Assembly (NCBI RefSeq): GCF_006716675.1
Contig: NZ_VFPM01000006.1
Location: 62,001-126,000 of the forward strand
DNA: 64,000 nt
Origin: Humibacillus xanthopallidus
Lineage (GTDB): Bacteria; Actinomycetota; Actinomycetes; Actinomycetales; Dermatophilaceae
Direction of reading: 5' to 3'
Positions 1 to 7,303 of this stretch are shown one piece after another; positions within the stretch are counted from its first letter, which is position 1, and each line of letters starts with the position of its first letter. The notes beneath the pieces are model-generated. The model saw only the letters and a program-made list of their open reading frames with translations. It was not told the DNA's origin and ran no database searches. Made by a program: the position numbers and the translations under genes.

Positions 1-1537
1 GGACCATGGGGATGATCTGGGCGTCGCAGGCCATGCGGCGCACCACGCCCGGTGACAGGACGTCGCCGCTGAGGGTGATGCCAGTCCCGGTTCCCGTGCC
101 GGTGGCTGTGCCGGTGCGGGTGCTGGTGGGGGGCTTGCGGCGGAACGCGTCGGGGATGTCGTCGCCGATGTGGTCGCCGAGGTCGTCGCTCAGGTCGGTG
201 AGGAGGGTGTCGAGGTCGATGAGGACGACGACTTTCGCCTTGTCGGTGGTCGGCACCCGGTCGGCGGAGGCGACGCCACGTTGGAGCATGGCCAGCAGGG
301 CGTCCATCCGGCGGCGGGCGGGGGTGCGGTCGTCGGCGGTGATGGTGTGGCCGTGTTCGTCTCTTTCGGGGTGGGGGAGTGAGAGGGGGTCGATGGCGGA
401 CTTGAGGATGGCGGCGCCTTCGGGGTCGAGGGTGCCGCGCAGGCCGACCATGCCGGTGGCGTTGGGTGGGGTGAACCACAGCCCCCGCGCGGTGCGCCGG
501 CGGTGGTCGAGGTCGTCCTGGTCGCGGGGCGGTGTGATCTGTTCGGTGTGGTGGCGCACGAGCCGGGCCAGCTCCTCGGGGCGGAGCTGGCGGGCTTGGT
601 CGGTGAGGTCGGTGAGGGCGGTGGTGAGGTCGCCATCGTCGGCGACCGGGGCGGTGCGGGTGTGGAAGTCGAGGATCTGGGCGGCGTTGCCGGCGGTGAC
701 CTGCCCGGTGGTGACGAGCAGGCGCAGGTGCGCCCAGCGGGGGTCGGTCAGGGCGGTGCCGACGGTGACGAGGGCTTTGGCCTGGGCGGCGGTGAGGGAG
801 GGGTCGTGGCGGCGGAGCCAGTCGACCCGTGAGAGCCCGTCGGGGGTGTCGACGCCGCGGGAGACCAGCTCGGAGACGATGGTGACGAGGGTGACCTCGA
901 GGGTGGCGCGCTGCGCGGCGACCCGCTCGGCCGCGGCCGCGAGGTCGGTGTCGGCGTGAGCGGTCAGGGACCGGCCGACGACGGCGTCGAGCTGCACAGC
1001 CTGGCGGGCGTCGGCGCGGCTGCGGTCGCTGTCCCACGTTGCGGCGCGGGCGGCGGTGGCCTCGATCCAGTCCGGGTCGTCGACCATCGCGAGCCACTCC
1101 GTCTCGGTCAGGGGCTCGAGTCCTTGCGGGTCGATCGAGTCCAGCACCTCCGCAGGCACCCCGGACCACGGCCCCCGCGGCGAGGTCACCGGCCGCACCT
1201 GCGGCGCGACCCGGCGGCTCGGCCTGCGCCGCGACGTCCCCGTCGATCCTTGGGACGGCCCCGGCTCTGCCGGGCCGCTCGTGGTCCTGCCCCACTCGGC
1301 CCACACGCCCGCCCCGTCAGCCTCCGCGGGTGCAGTCGTCACAGACGGTCGCGACGGGCCCGACGCGGTCGCGGAGGACGTGTCGGGCGCGGACGGGCCG
1401 GACGGGCCGGATGGCATACCGCCCGTGAGGCGGTGCCAGAAGTCGGTCGCGGACGTGCCGACACCGGAGCGCTGCCGCGTCTCCAGGTCGGCGAGCCGGC
1501 TCCTCAGGAGCTCGAGCACGTCTGCGTTCTCTGCCAT
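1..1537 (-). CDS. DUF222 / HNH endonuclease-family protein (13E12 type), 3' part outside window
   Basis: The reverse strand is open from an ATG at 1537 (an in-frame TAG lies just upstream at 1549-1547) to the window edge, giving 512 residues without a stop. A Pro/Ser/Gly-rich low-complexity stretch occupies about residues 30-110. It is followed by the helical DUF222 region, with text such as RPEELARLVRHHTEQ and GLWFTPPNATGMVGLRG. Proteins of this actinobacterial family normally end in an HNH nuclease domain, which would lie beyond position 1, so catalytic residues cannot be checked. The family is multicopy in mycobacteria and relatives (REP13E12) and its role is unclear. Long open frames on the opposite strand here are shadows of its GC-rich codons. 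Confidence 0.85.
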   Translation of the reverse strand, partial: MAENADVLELLRSRLADLETRQRSGVGTSATDFWHRLTGGMPSGPSGPSAPDTSSATASGPSRPSVTTAPAEADGAGVWAEWGRTTSGPAEPGPSQGSTGTSRRRPSRRVAPQVRPVTSPRGPWSGVPAEVLDSIDPQGLEPLTETEWLAMVDDPDWIEATAARAATWDSDRSRADARQAVQLDAVVGRSLTAHADTDLAAAAERVAAQRATLEVTLVTIVSELVSRGVDTPDGLSRVDWLRRHDPSLTAAQAKALVTVGTALTDPRWAHLRLLVTTGQVTAGNAAQILDFHTRTAPVADDGDLTTALTDLTDQARQLRPEELARLVRHHTEQITPPRDQDDLDHRRRTARGLWFTPPNATGMVGLRGTLDPEGAAILKSAIDPLSLPHPERDEHGHTITADDRTPARRRMDALLAMLQRGVASADRVPTTDKAKVVVLIDLDTLLTDLSDDLGDHIGDDIPDAFRRKPPTSTRTGTATGTGTGTGITLSGDVLSPGVVRRMACDAQIIPMV

Positions 1538-1634
1538 GAAACGACACTAGAGGCGACCACCGACAGTGCTCGTCCGCGGAGTCCCGACGCCGCATCCCCC
1601 TGTGGATAGGCCCGCAAACCCCAGCAGTGCCAGC

Positions 1635-2657
1635 TCAGCCCAGCGAGCGGACCGACCCCCGCACCTGGAGCGGCATCTCGACGAGGTGCTCGCCTGTCGC
1701 GTCGTCAGGTCGCAGCAGCAGCTCCATGGCCTGACGACCCATCTCCTCGTAGGGCAGCCGCGCCGTCGTGAGCGCGGGCCGCATGTAGGAGGCGATCTCG
1801 TCGTCGTCGAAGGATGCGATGGACACGTCGTCGGGCACGCGCAGCCCCCGCTCCGTCAGCGCCTGCTGCGCACCGAACGCGACACGGTCGTTGAGGCAGA
1901 TGAGCCCCGTCACCGGCGCACCGGACTCGAGCACCTTCTTCGCCGCGTCATAGCCGTGCCACGGCTCCCAGAACTCGAAGTCCTCGACGGCCACTGGTGT
2001 CACTCCGGCTTCGGAGAGTGCGCGGTGAATCCCGTTGAAGCGGCGTCCGATCGTCACCGAGACATGCGGATCTGACTGCGCCACGGGCGCATTGCCGAGG
2101 ATTGCCAGCCCGGCACCATGGCCGGCGTCAAGCAGCTGGCGGGCGACGGCATACCCCGCCTCCTCCTCCGAGGGGAGGACTGCGGTGGGCACGGTGGGGC
2201 TCACGCAGTTGACGGTAACGGCGCGCATCGACTCGGGGAGCGTGGGCAGCTCGAGCAGGCGGGCGGTGAGGGCGCCGAAGACGAGGCCGTCGACCTGGCG
2301 GTCGACCATGAACTCCAGCGCCTTGGCCAGCTGCTTGGGGTGGTTGCCGGTCTCGGCGATGAGCACGCCGTTCTCGTTCTCGTCGGCGACGTCGAGCAGG
2401 CCGCGGATCATGGCGGAGGCAAAGCGGGTGATCGTCACCTCGTCGGAGATGAAGCCGACGGTGCCGGTGCGGCCGAGGCGCAGCGAGCGCGCGGCCGCGT
2501 TGGGTCGGTAGTTGAGCTCGCGCGCGGCCTCGTGGATGCGCGCGACGGCATCGGCCGACAGGCGCGAGCCGGGTCGGTCGTTGAGCACGAGGCTCACGGC
2601 CGTCTTCGACAGTCCTGCGCGCGCGGCGACGTCGGCGAGCGTCGGTCGCTTGGTCAC
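1635..2657 (-). CDS. LacI-family transcriptional regulator of the adjacent sugar-uptake genes
   Basis: The 340-residue protein has an N-terminal HTH (PTLADVAARAGLSKTAVSL, about residues 5-23) and the hinge region LNYRPNAAARSLR, then a periplasmic-binding-like sugar domain. I start at GTG 2657, which follows a GAGGGGG ribosome site; a longer reading to 2759 would add a 34-residue tail untypical of LacI proteins. It is transcribed divergently from the binding-protein gene at 2875. The intervening region holds two identical 13-bp repeats that look like its operators. By analogy with the family it would repress the importer and glycosidase until a sugar ligand is present. The ligand is not known; a fructose-containing saccharide is inferred from the GH32-like neighbour. 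Confidence 0.9.
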   Translation of the reverse strand: MTKRPTLADVAARAGLSKTAVSLVLNDRPGSRLSADAVARIHEAARELNYRPNAAARSLRLGRTGTVGFISDEVTITRFASAMIRGLLDVADENENGVLIAETGNHPKQLAKALEFMVDRQVDGLVFGALTARLLELPTLPESMRAVTVNCVSPTVPTAVLPSEEEAGYAVARQLLDAGHGAGLAILGNAPVAQSDPHVSVTIGRRFNGIHRALSEAGVTPVAVEDFEFWEPWHGYDAAKKVLESGAPVTGLICLNDRVAFGAQQALTERGLRVPDDVSIASFDDDEIASYMRPALTTARLPYEEMGRQAMELLLRPDDATGEHLVEMPLQVRGSVRSLG

Positions 2658-2773
2658 GTCCACCCCCTCGTGCGGGCGCCAGAGCAGCCCGTATGCCGTG
2701 TGGCGCCGTCCGTGGCACCCGTGGGCCAGCGTAACCCACCCCGAAACGGACAGTGACACGTCTTCGCAGGTGA

Positions 2774-2842
2774 AAAGGTTTTAGCAAACTCTTGTGTCGC
2801 GGTTCCCGAGCCGCTACGGTCTGTTGCTGAAAGGTTTTAGCA
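2774..2842. promoter_or_regulatory. Two LacI-type operator candidates (13-bp direct repeat)
   Basis: AAAGGTTTTAGCA occurs at 2774-2786 and again at 2830-2842, 56 bp apart, in the intergenic region between the divergent LacI regulator and the solute-binding protein gene. The surrounding bases (TGAAAAGGTTTTAGCAAA and TGAAAGGTTTTAGCAG) form an imperfect palindrome in the style of LacI/GalR operators (TTGCTAAAAC-like half site). The second copy lies about 33 bp before the start codon, so binding there could block transcription. Binding is inferred, not shown. Confidence 0.7.
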
Positions 2843-2874
2843 GTGGCGCTGACCTTCCCACCCCGGAGGAACCG

Positions 2875-4173
2875 ATGACACACACCTCGACCACCAAGCG
2901 CGTTGCCGTCGGCCTGCTCGCAGCCGCGCTCCCCCTCACGATGGCTGCCTGCGGCAAGGGCGGCAGCAGCTCGAGCGACGCCTCCGGCGGCGGCGAGCTG
3001 ACGATGTGGACCCACAACGCCGGCAACAAGGCCGAGCTCGGGGCCATCACGGCGATCGTCAACGACTACAACGCGAGCCAGAGCAAGTACAAGGTCAAGA
3101 TCCAGGCCTTCCCGCAGGACTCCTACAACCAGTCCGTCGTGGCCGCCGCCGCCAGCAAGAAACTGCCGTGCATCCTCGACATCGACGGCCCCAACGTGCC
3201 CAACTGGGCCTGGGCGGGCTACCTCGCCCCGCTCGAGGGCCTCGACGACACGCTGTCGAAGTACCTCCCGACCGTGCTCGGCAAGTACGACAACAAGACG
3301 TACTCGTACGGCTACTACGACGTCGCGCTCGTCATGGTCACCCGCAAGACGATCCTCGACAAGTACGGCATCCGCATCCCGACGGCCGACCAGCCGTGGA
3401 CCAAGGACGAGTTCGACGCGGCGCTGAAGAAGATCAAGGCCTCCGGCGACTTCCAGAACCCGCTCGACATCGCGACGAGCTTCACCGGCGAGTGGTGGCC
3501 CTACGCGTACTCGCCGATGCTCCAGAGCTTCGGCGGCGACCTCATCGACCGCAAGGAGTACAAGAGCGCCGAGGGCGTCCTCAACGGCCCGCAGGCAGTC
3601 GCCTGGGCGACGTGGTTCCGCAGCCTCGTCACGGACGGCCTCGTGCCGCTCAAGTCCGGCGCTGACCCGGCCAAGGACTTCATCAACGGCAAGTCGGCGA
3701 TGCTCTACAACGGCACCTGGACGGCAGTCGACACGCGCAAGGCCTTCGGCAAGGACACCCTCTTCCTCCCGCCGCCGGACCTCGGCAACGGCCCCAAGAT
3801 CGGTGGCGGCTCGTGGCAGTGGGGCATCTCGCAGAACTGCTCCGACCAGGCCGGCGCGCTCGACTACATGAAGTTCGCGGCCCAGGACAAGTACGTCGCG
3901 AGCGTCGCTCGTGACACGAACAACATCCCCGCGACCGACGCGGCCGCCGCGCAGGTCAAGGGCTACGAGGAGGGCGGCGAGAACCGCATCTTCCTCGACT
4001 ACGCCAAGAAGTTCGCCGTGCTGCGCCCCGTGACTCCTGGGTACCCGTTCATCGCAACGGAGTTCACCAAGACCGCGCAGGACATCCTCAACGGGGCCGA
4101 CCCCAAGCAGGCCCTCGACTCGGCCGTCAAGAACATCGACGCCAACCAGAAGTCCAACGGCTACTTCCAGTGA
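2875..4173 (+). CDS. ABC transporter sugar-binding lipoprotein
   Basis: This is a 432-residue extracellular solute-binding protein of family 1 (MalE-like). The signal peptide ends in a lipobox-like LTMAAC, predicting lipidation at Cys26. A Gly/Ser linker follows, then MWTHNAGNKAELGAI, the usual first strand of sugar-binding proteins. ATG 2875 is chosen because GGAGGA lies 7-10 bases upstream and the lipobox is then at the right distance; the open frame extends back to 2794 without a signal-like start. It would capture sugar outside the membrane and deliver it to the two permeases that follow. The cognate ATPase is not encoded here and is probably shared (MsiK type). Confidence 0.93.
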   Translation: MTHTSTTKRVAVGLLAAALPLTMAACGKGGSSSSDASGGGELTMWTHNAGNKAELGAITAIVNDYNASQSKYKVKIQAFPQDSYNQSVVAAAASKKLPCILDIDGPNVPNWAWAGYLAPLEGLDDTLSKYLPTVLGKYDNKTYSYGYYDVALVMVTRKTILDKYGIRIPTADQPWTKDEFDAALKKIKASGDFQNPLDIATSFTGEWWPYAYSPMLQSFGGDLIDRKEYKSAEGVLNGPQAVAWATWFRSLVTDGLVPLKSGADPAKDFINGKSAMLYNGTWTAVDTRKAFGKDTLFLPPPDLGNGPKIGGGSWQWGISQNCSDQAGALDYMKFAAQDKYVASVARDTNNIPATDAAAAQVKGYEEGGENRIFLDYAKKFAVLRPVTPGYPFIATEFTKTAQDILNGADPKQALDSAVKNIDANQKSNGYFQ

Positions 4174-4179
4174 GCTCCT

Positions 4180-4267
4180 GAGCAGGGGTATGCCGCCGGG
4201 TGCGGCAGGAGGGGCAGCGTGACCGCGCGCTCTTCCCGCCAGCCCGCCGGACGGCATACCCCTGCTC
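4180..4267. repeat. 16-bp inverted repeat between binding-protein and permease genes
   Basis: GAGCAGGGGTATGCCG at 4180-4195 is exactly complementary to CGGCATACCCCTGCTC at 4252-4267, with 56 bases between. It starts six bases after the binding-protein stop. Stem-loops in this place are known in malE-malF type operons, where they protect or attenuate mRNA so that more binding protein than permease is made. Both arms contain the word GTATGCC that is dispersed through the window. Confidence 0.75.
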
Positions 4268-4313
4268 GAAGCCCTGCAAGTGACCGCACGCTGACCCACG
4301 AAAGGGATGGACA

Positions 4314-5258
4314 ATGTCGACCATCACCGCGGCTGAGAGCGCGAGCGCTCCGGCTGCCACGGCGCGAAAGCGCAAGCCCATGAAGGGCTCTCGCTCGTCG
4401 ACCACCACGGCGCTGCTCATGCTGCTGCCCGCTGCGGTCCTGCTGATCACGTTCCTGCTCATCCCGATCGGTCTGACGTTCGGGCTGGCCTTCACCAACG
4501 CCCGGCTCATCTCGCCGCGCCCGGCCGAGTTCGTCGGTGTCGACAACTTCACGCGGCTCTTCGACGACGAGACCTTCTGGGCGTCGTTGCGCAACACGAT
4601 CATCTTCGCAGTGGTCATCGTTCCGCTGCAGTCGGCCTGTGCCCTCGGGCTGGCGCTGCTCGTCAACGTGAAGATGCGCGGTGTCAACTTCTTCCGCACC
4701 GTCTACTTCCTGCCCGTCGTCACCTCGATGGTCGTCGTGTCGATGCTCTGGCTCTTCCTCTACCAGCCCAACGGCCTCATCAACCAGGCGCTGGCCCGCT
4801 TCGGCATCCAGGGGCCCGACTGGCTCGGCGACCCGCACACGGCCCTGCTCGCGATCATCCTCATGTCGGCGTGGCAGGCCATGGGCTTCCACATGGTCAT
4901 CTGGCTCTCCGGGCTGCAGACCATCCCCGGGGACCTCTACGAGGCGGCCGACCTCGACGGCGCCGACACCTGGCAGAAGTTCCGCTACGTCACGTGGCCG
5001 GGCCTGCGCGCGACCCGCACGTTCATCCTCATCACCATCACGATCTCGGCGTTCGCGCTGTTCACCCAGGTCAACATCATGACCCAGGGTGGCCCGCTCG
5101 ACTCGACCTCGACGCTGGTGCTGATGGCGGTGCGAACCGGCTTCCAGCAGCAACAGACCGGCTACGCGTCGGCGATCTCGCTCGCGTTCTTCGTCCTCGT
5201 GCTCGCTGTCACCCTCGTCAACCGCTACTTCACCCGAGACAAGGACGTCGTCCGATGA
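4314..5258 (+). CDS. Sugar ABC transporter permease, MalF-like
   Basis: A 314-residue inner-membrane protein with about six hydrophobic segments, starting after a Lys/Arg-rich N-terminus (ARKRKPMKGSRSS). The binding-protein-dependent transport EAA loop is clear near residue 210 (EAADLDGADTWQKFRYVTWP), which docks on the ATPase. ATG 4314 follows AAAGGGA. Its stop overlaps the next permease start (ATGA), so the two are translationally coupled and form the heterodimeric channel for the lipoprotein encoded at 2875. Confidence 0.93.
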   Translation: MSTITAAESASAPAATARKRKPMKGSRSSTTTALLMLLPAAVLLITFLLIPIGLTFGLAFTNARLISPRPAEFVGVDNFTRLFDDETFWASLRNTIIFAVVIVPLQSACALGLALLVNVKMRGVNFFRTVYFLPVVTSMVVVSMLWLFLYQPNGLINQALARFGIQGPDWLGDPHTALLAIILMSAWQAMGFHMVIWLSGLQTIPGDLYEAADLDGADTWQKFRYVTWPGLRATRTFILITITISAFALFTQVNIMTQGGPLDSTSTLVLMAVRTGFQQQQTGYASAISLAFFVLVLAVTLVNRYFTRDKDVVR

Positions 5259-6193
5259 GCGCCACAGCCGCCAGCGAGACCCTGGCCCACGTCGCCGAGA
5301 CCGCCGCCCCGGAGCACCACCGCAGCGGCGAGCGGTCGCACCGGGCCCGGGCGGGTCTGGGGATGCTGTTGCGCATCATTCTCTGCCTCGTCTTCGGGTT
5401 GCCGCTGCTGTTCATGCTCGTCTCGAGCTTCAAGCCCGACCTGCAGATCTTCGACGACCTGGGCAGCATCAAGGCCTTCCTGCCCACCGGGGACATCTCG
5501 ACCGCCAACTACAGCGGCGTCTTCGGCCGGGTCCCGTTCGCGCAGTTCATGATGAACTCGGTCGTCATCACCGTGGTGACCGTCGTGTTCGGCATCCTCG
5601 TCAACTCGATGGCCGCCTTCGCGCTGGCCCGGATCGGGTTCAAGGGCGCTGGCATCGTGCTCGGCATCATCCTCGCCACGCTCATCGTGCCTTTCGAGAC
5701 GCTCGCGCTGCCGTTGCTGTGGTGGTCGAACCAGCTGCCCTTCCTCGGACCAGACGGGTTCAGCCAGGGCTGGCTCGACACCTACCAGGTGCAGATCATC
5801 CCCTTCATCGCGAACGCCTTCTCGATCTTCCTCTTCTACCAGTACTTCGACTCCATCCCGAAGGAGCTCGACGAGGCCGCGAAGGTCGACGGTGCGGGCT
5901 GGTTCCGCATCTACCGCAGCATCATCATGCCCCTGTCGGGGCCGGCCGTCGCGACCGTCGCGATCCTGACGTTCCTGCCGATGTGGAACCAGTACCTCTG
6001 GCCGCTCATGGCCGTTCAGTCCGAGGAGCTGCGGCCGGTCATGGTCGGCATCGACTACTTCAAGCAGCTCAACACCTCGTGGGGGCAGATCATGGCGTAC
6101 GCCACGATGATCACCGCGCCCGTGCTCATTCTCTTCATCGCCTTCCAGCGGTCCTTCATCAACTCCATCGCCAGCAGTGGCGTGAAAGGCTGA
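5255..6193 (+). CDS. Sugar ABC transporter permease, MalG-like
   Basis: A 312-residue second permease subunit. ATG 5255 overlaps the preceding TGA by four bases. The first membrane segment is at about residues 33-55 (MLLRIILCLVFGLPLLFML) and the EAA loop near residue 205 (ELDEAAKVDGAGWFRIYRS). MalG-like proteins pair with MalF-like ones and carry carbohydrates across the membrane. The gene runs three bases from the start of the glycosidase gene, so uptake and hydrolysis are on one transcript. Confidence 0.93.
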   Translation: MSATAASETLAHVAETAAPEHHRSGERSHRARAGLGMLLRIILCLVFGLPLLFMLVSSFKPDLQIFDDLGSIKAFLPTGDISTANYSGVFGRVPFAQFMMNSVVITVVTVVFGILVNSMAAFALARIGFKGAGIVLGIILATLIVPFETLALPLLWWSNQLPFLGPDGFSQGWLDTYQVQIIPFIANAFSIFLFYQYFDSIPKELDEAAKVDGAGWFRIYRSIIMPLSGPAVATVAILTFLPMWNQYLWPLMAVQSEELRPVMVGIDYFKQLNTSWGQIMAYATMITAPVLILFIAFQRSFINSIASSGVKG

Positions 6194-6196
6194 GTC

Positions 6197-7210
6197 GTGT
6201 TCAAGCTTCCCGAGGCGTGGGTGTGGGACTTCTGGACCGTCGACGACGGCGACCGCTACCACCTCTTCTTCCTGTATGCGTCTCGCGCGCTTCGCGACCC
6301 GCACGCGCGGCACTACCGCGCCTCCGTCGGCCACGCGGTGTCGGACGACCTCGTGCACTGGGAGCGGGTCGTGGATGCGCTCGTGCGCTCGGACGCGCCG
6401 GCCTTCGACGACCTCGCCACGTGGACCGGGTCGGTCGTGCAACACCCGGACGGGCGGTGGTTCATGTTCTACACCGGGGCGTCGCTGAACGCTGACGGGG
6501 CCAACGTCCAGTCCATCGGGTATGCCGTCTCGTCCGACCTCTACACGTGGGACAAGGCGCCCGGACCGGTGCTGCGCGCGGACGGCGAGTGGTACGAAAG
6601 GTTCGCGCCCGCGCCCGAGGGGAACTGGCACGACGAAGCATTCCGTGACCCGTGGGTCTTCGCCGACCCCGACGGGGACGGCTGGCACATGCTCATCACG
6701 GCCCGGTCGGCGGTGGGGCCTGCTTCGGATCTCGCTGAGACGGTGGACCGTGGTGTCGTGGGGCACGCGTGGTCGGCGGACCTCGAGAACTGGGAGCTGC
6801 GGGAGCCGTTGACCTCGCCCGGCCAGGGGTTCGGGCAGCTCGAGGTGCTCCAGCCCTTCGTAGTCGACGGTCGGCAGGTGCTGCTCTTCAACTGCCTCGC
6901 CGGCGACGCGTCCGACCGTTTGAAGGCGACGGGCACCGAGGGTGGCGTGTGGATCGCCACGGCCGAGTCACCGCTCGGGCCCTACGACATCGCCGGTGCA
7001 CAGCGGATCGACGACCCGAGCCTCTACGTCGGAAAGTTCATCGCCGACCGCGAGACGGGCGAGACGAAGTTCATGGCCTTCCGCAACGAGACCGGCGGCT
7101 CCTTCATCGGCGAGATCACCGACCCGTATGTCGTGAGCTGGGAGGGTGACCGCCTCGTCCTCACGCCCTCGGTCAGCGAGGCGCCCCTCCTGGAGAGCGT
7201 GACGGGGTGA
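6197..7210 (+). CDS. Glycoside hydrolase, GH32-like five-bladed beta-propeller
   Basis: A 337-residue cytoplasmic protein (no signal peptide) of the GH32/68/43-like propeller superfamily. GTG 6197 follows GAAAGG at 6184-6189. Candidate catalytic residues are Asp11 in WVWDFW (nucleophile position), Asp151 in FRDPWVF (the RDP transition-state stabiliser) and Glu216 in GQLEVLQPF (acid/base). The classic WMNDPNG box is replaced by WVWDFW and there is no C-terminal beta-sandwich, so this is not an ordinary invertase. Position in the importer operon suggests it cleaves the imported saccharide, probably with a fructosyl or related bond. The substrate is not decidable from sequence. Confidence 0.8.
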   Translation: MFKLPEAWVWDFWTVDDGDRYHLFFLYASRALRDPHARHYRASVGHAVSDDLVHWERVVDALVRSDAPAFDDLATWTGSVVQHPDGRWFMFYTGASLNADGANVQSIGYAVSSDLYTWDKAPGPVLRADGEWYERFAPAPEGNWHDEAFRDPWVFADPDGDGWHMLITARSAVGPASDLAETVDRGVVGHAWSADLENWELREPLTSPGQGFGQLEVLQPFVVDGRQVLLFNCLAGDASDRLKATGTEGGVWIATAESPLGPYDIAGAQRIDDPSLYVGKFIADRETGETKFMAFRNETGGSFIGEITDPYVVSWEGDRLVLTPSVSEAPLLESVTG

Positions 7211-7262
7211 TGGGCGCGTCCTGATCGAGACGGGACCCGCCGGGCGCGGACTCAGCCTCGGT

Positions 7263-7303
7263 CAGGGTGCGCGGCGGGCGGCATACGTCCGCCGCGCATC
7301 CTG
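7263..7303. terminator. Bidirectional terminator-like hairpin between convergent genes
   Basis: Arms 7263-7277 and 7289-7303 pair over 15 bp with one G-U, around an 11-base loop that contains GCATAC. It sits between the convergent ends of the glycosidase gene (7210) and the orphan gene ending at 7304. There is no clear U-tract, as is common for actinobacterial hairpins. Confidence 0.6.

Noticed and set aside
6..959. 317-residue forward open frame at the window start
   Set aside because: Antisense to the DUF222 protein, with biased Arg/Ser/Val text and no domain.
1..1537. Mobile element (REP13E12-type) on account of the DUF222/HNH gene
   Set aside because: No terminal repeats, att site or integrase in view, and the gene is cut by the window edge.
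2128..4314. 728-residue reverse open frame across the binding-protein gene
   Set aside because: Opposite-frame shadow of a clearly coding lipoprotein gene; no ribosome site or recognisable domain.
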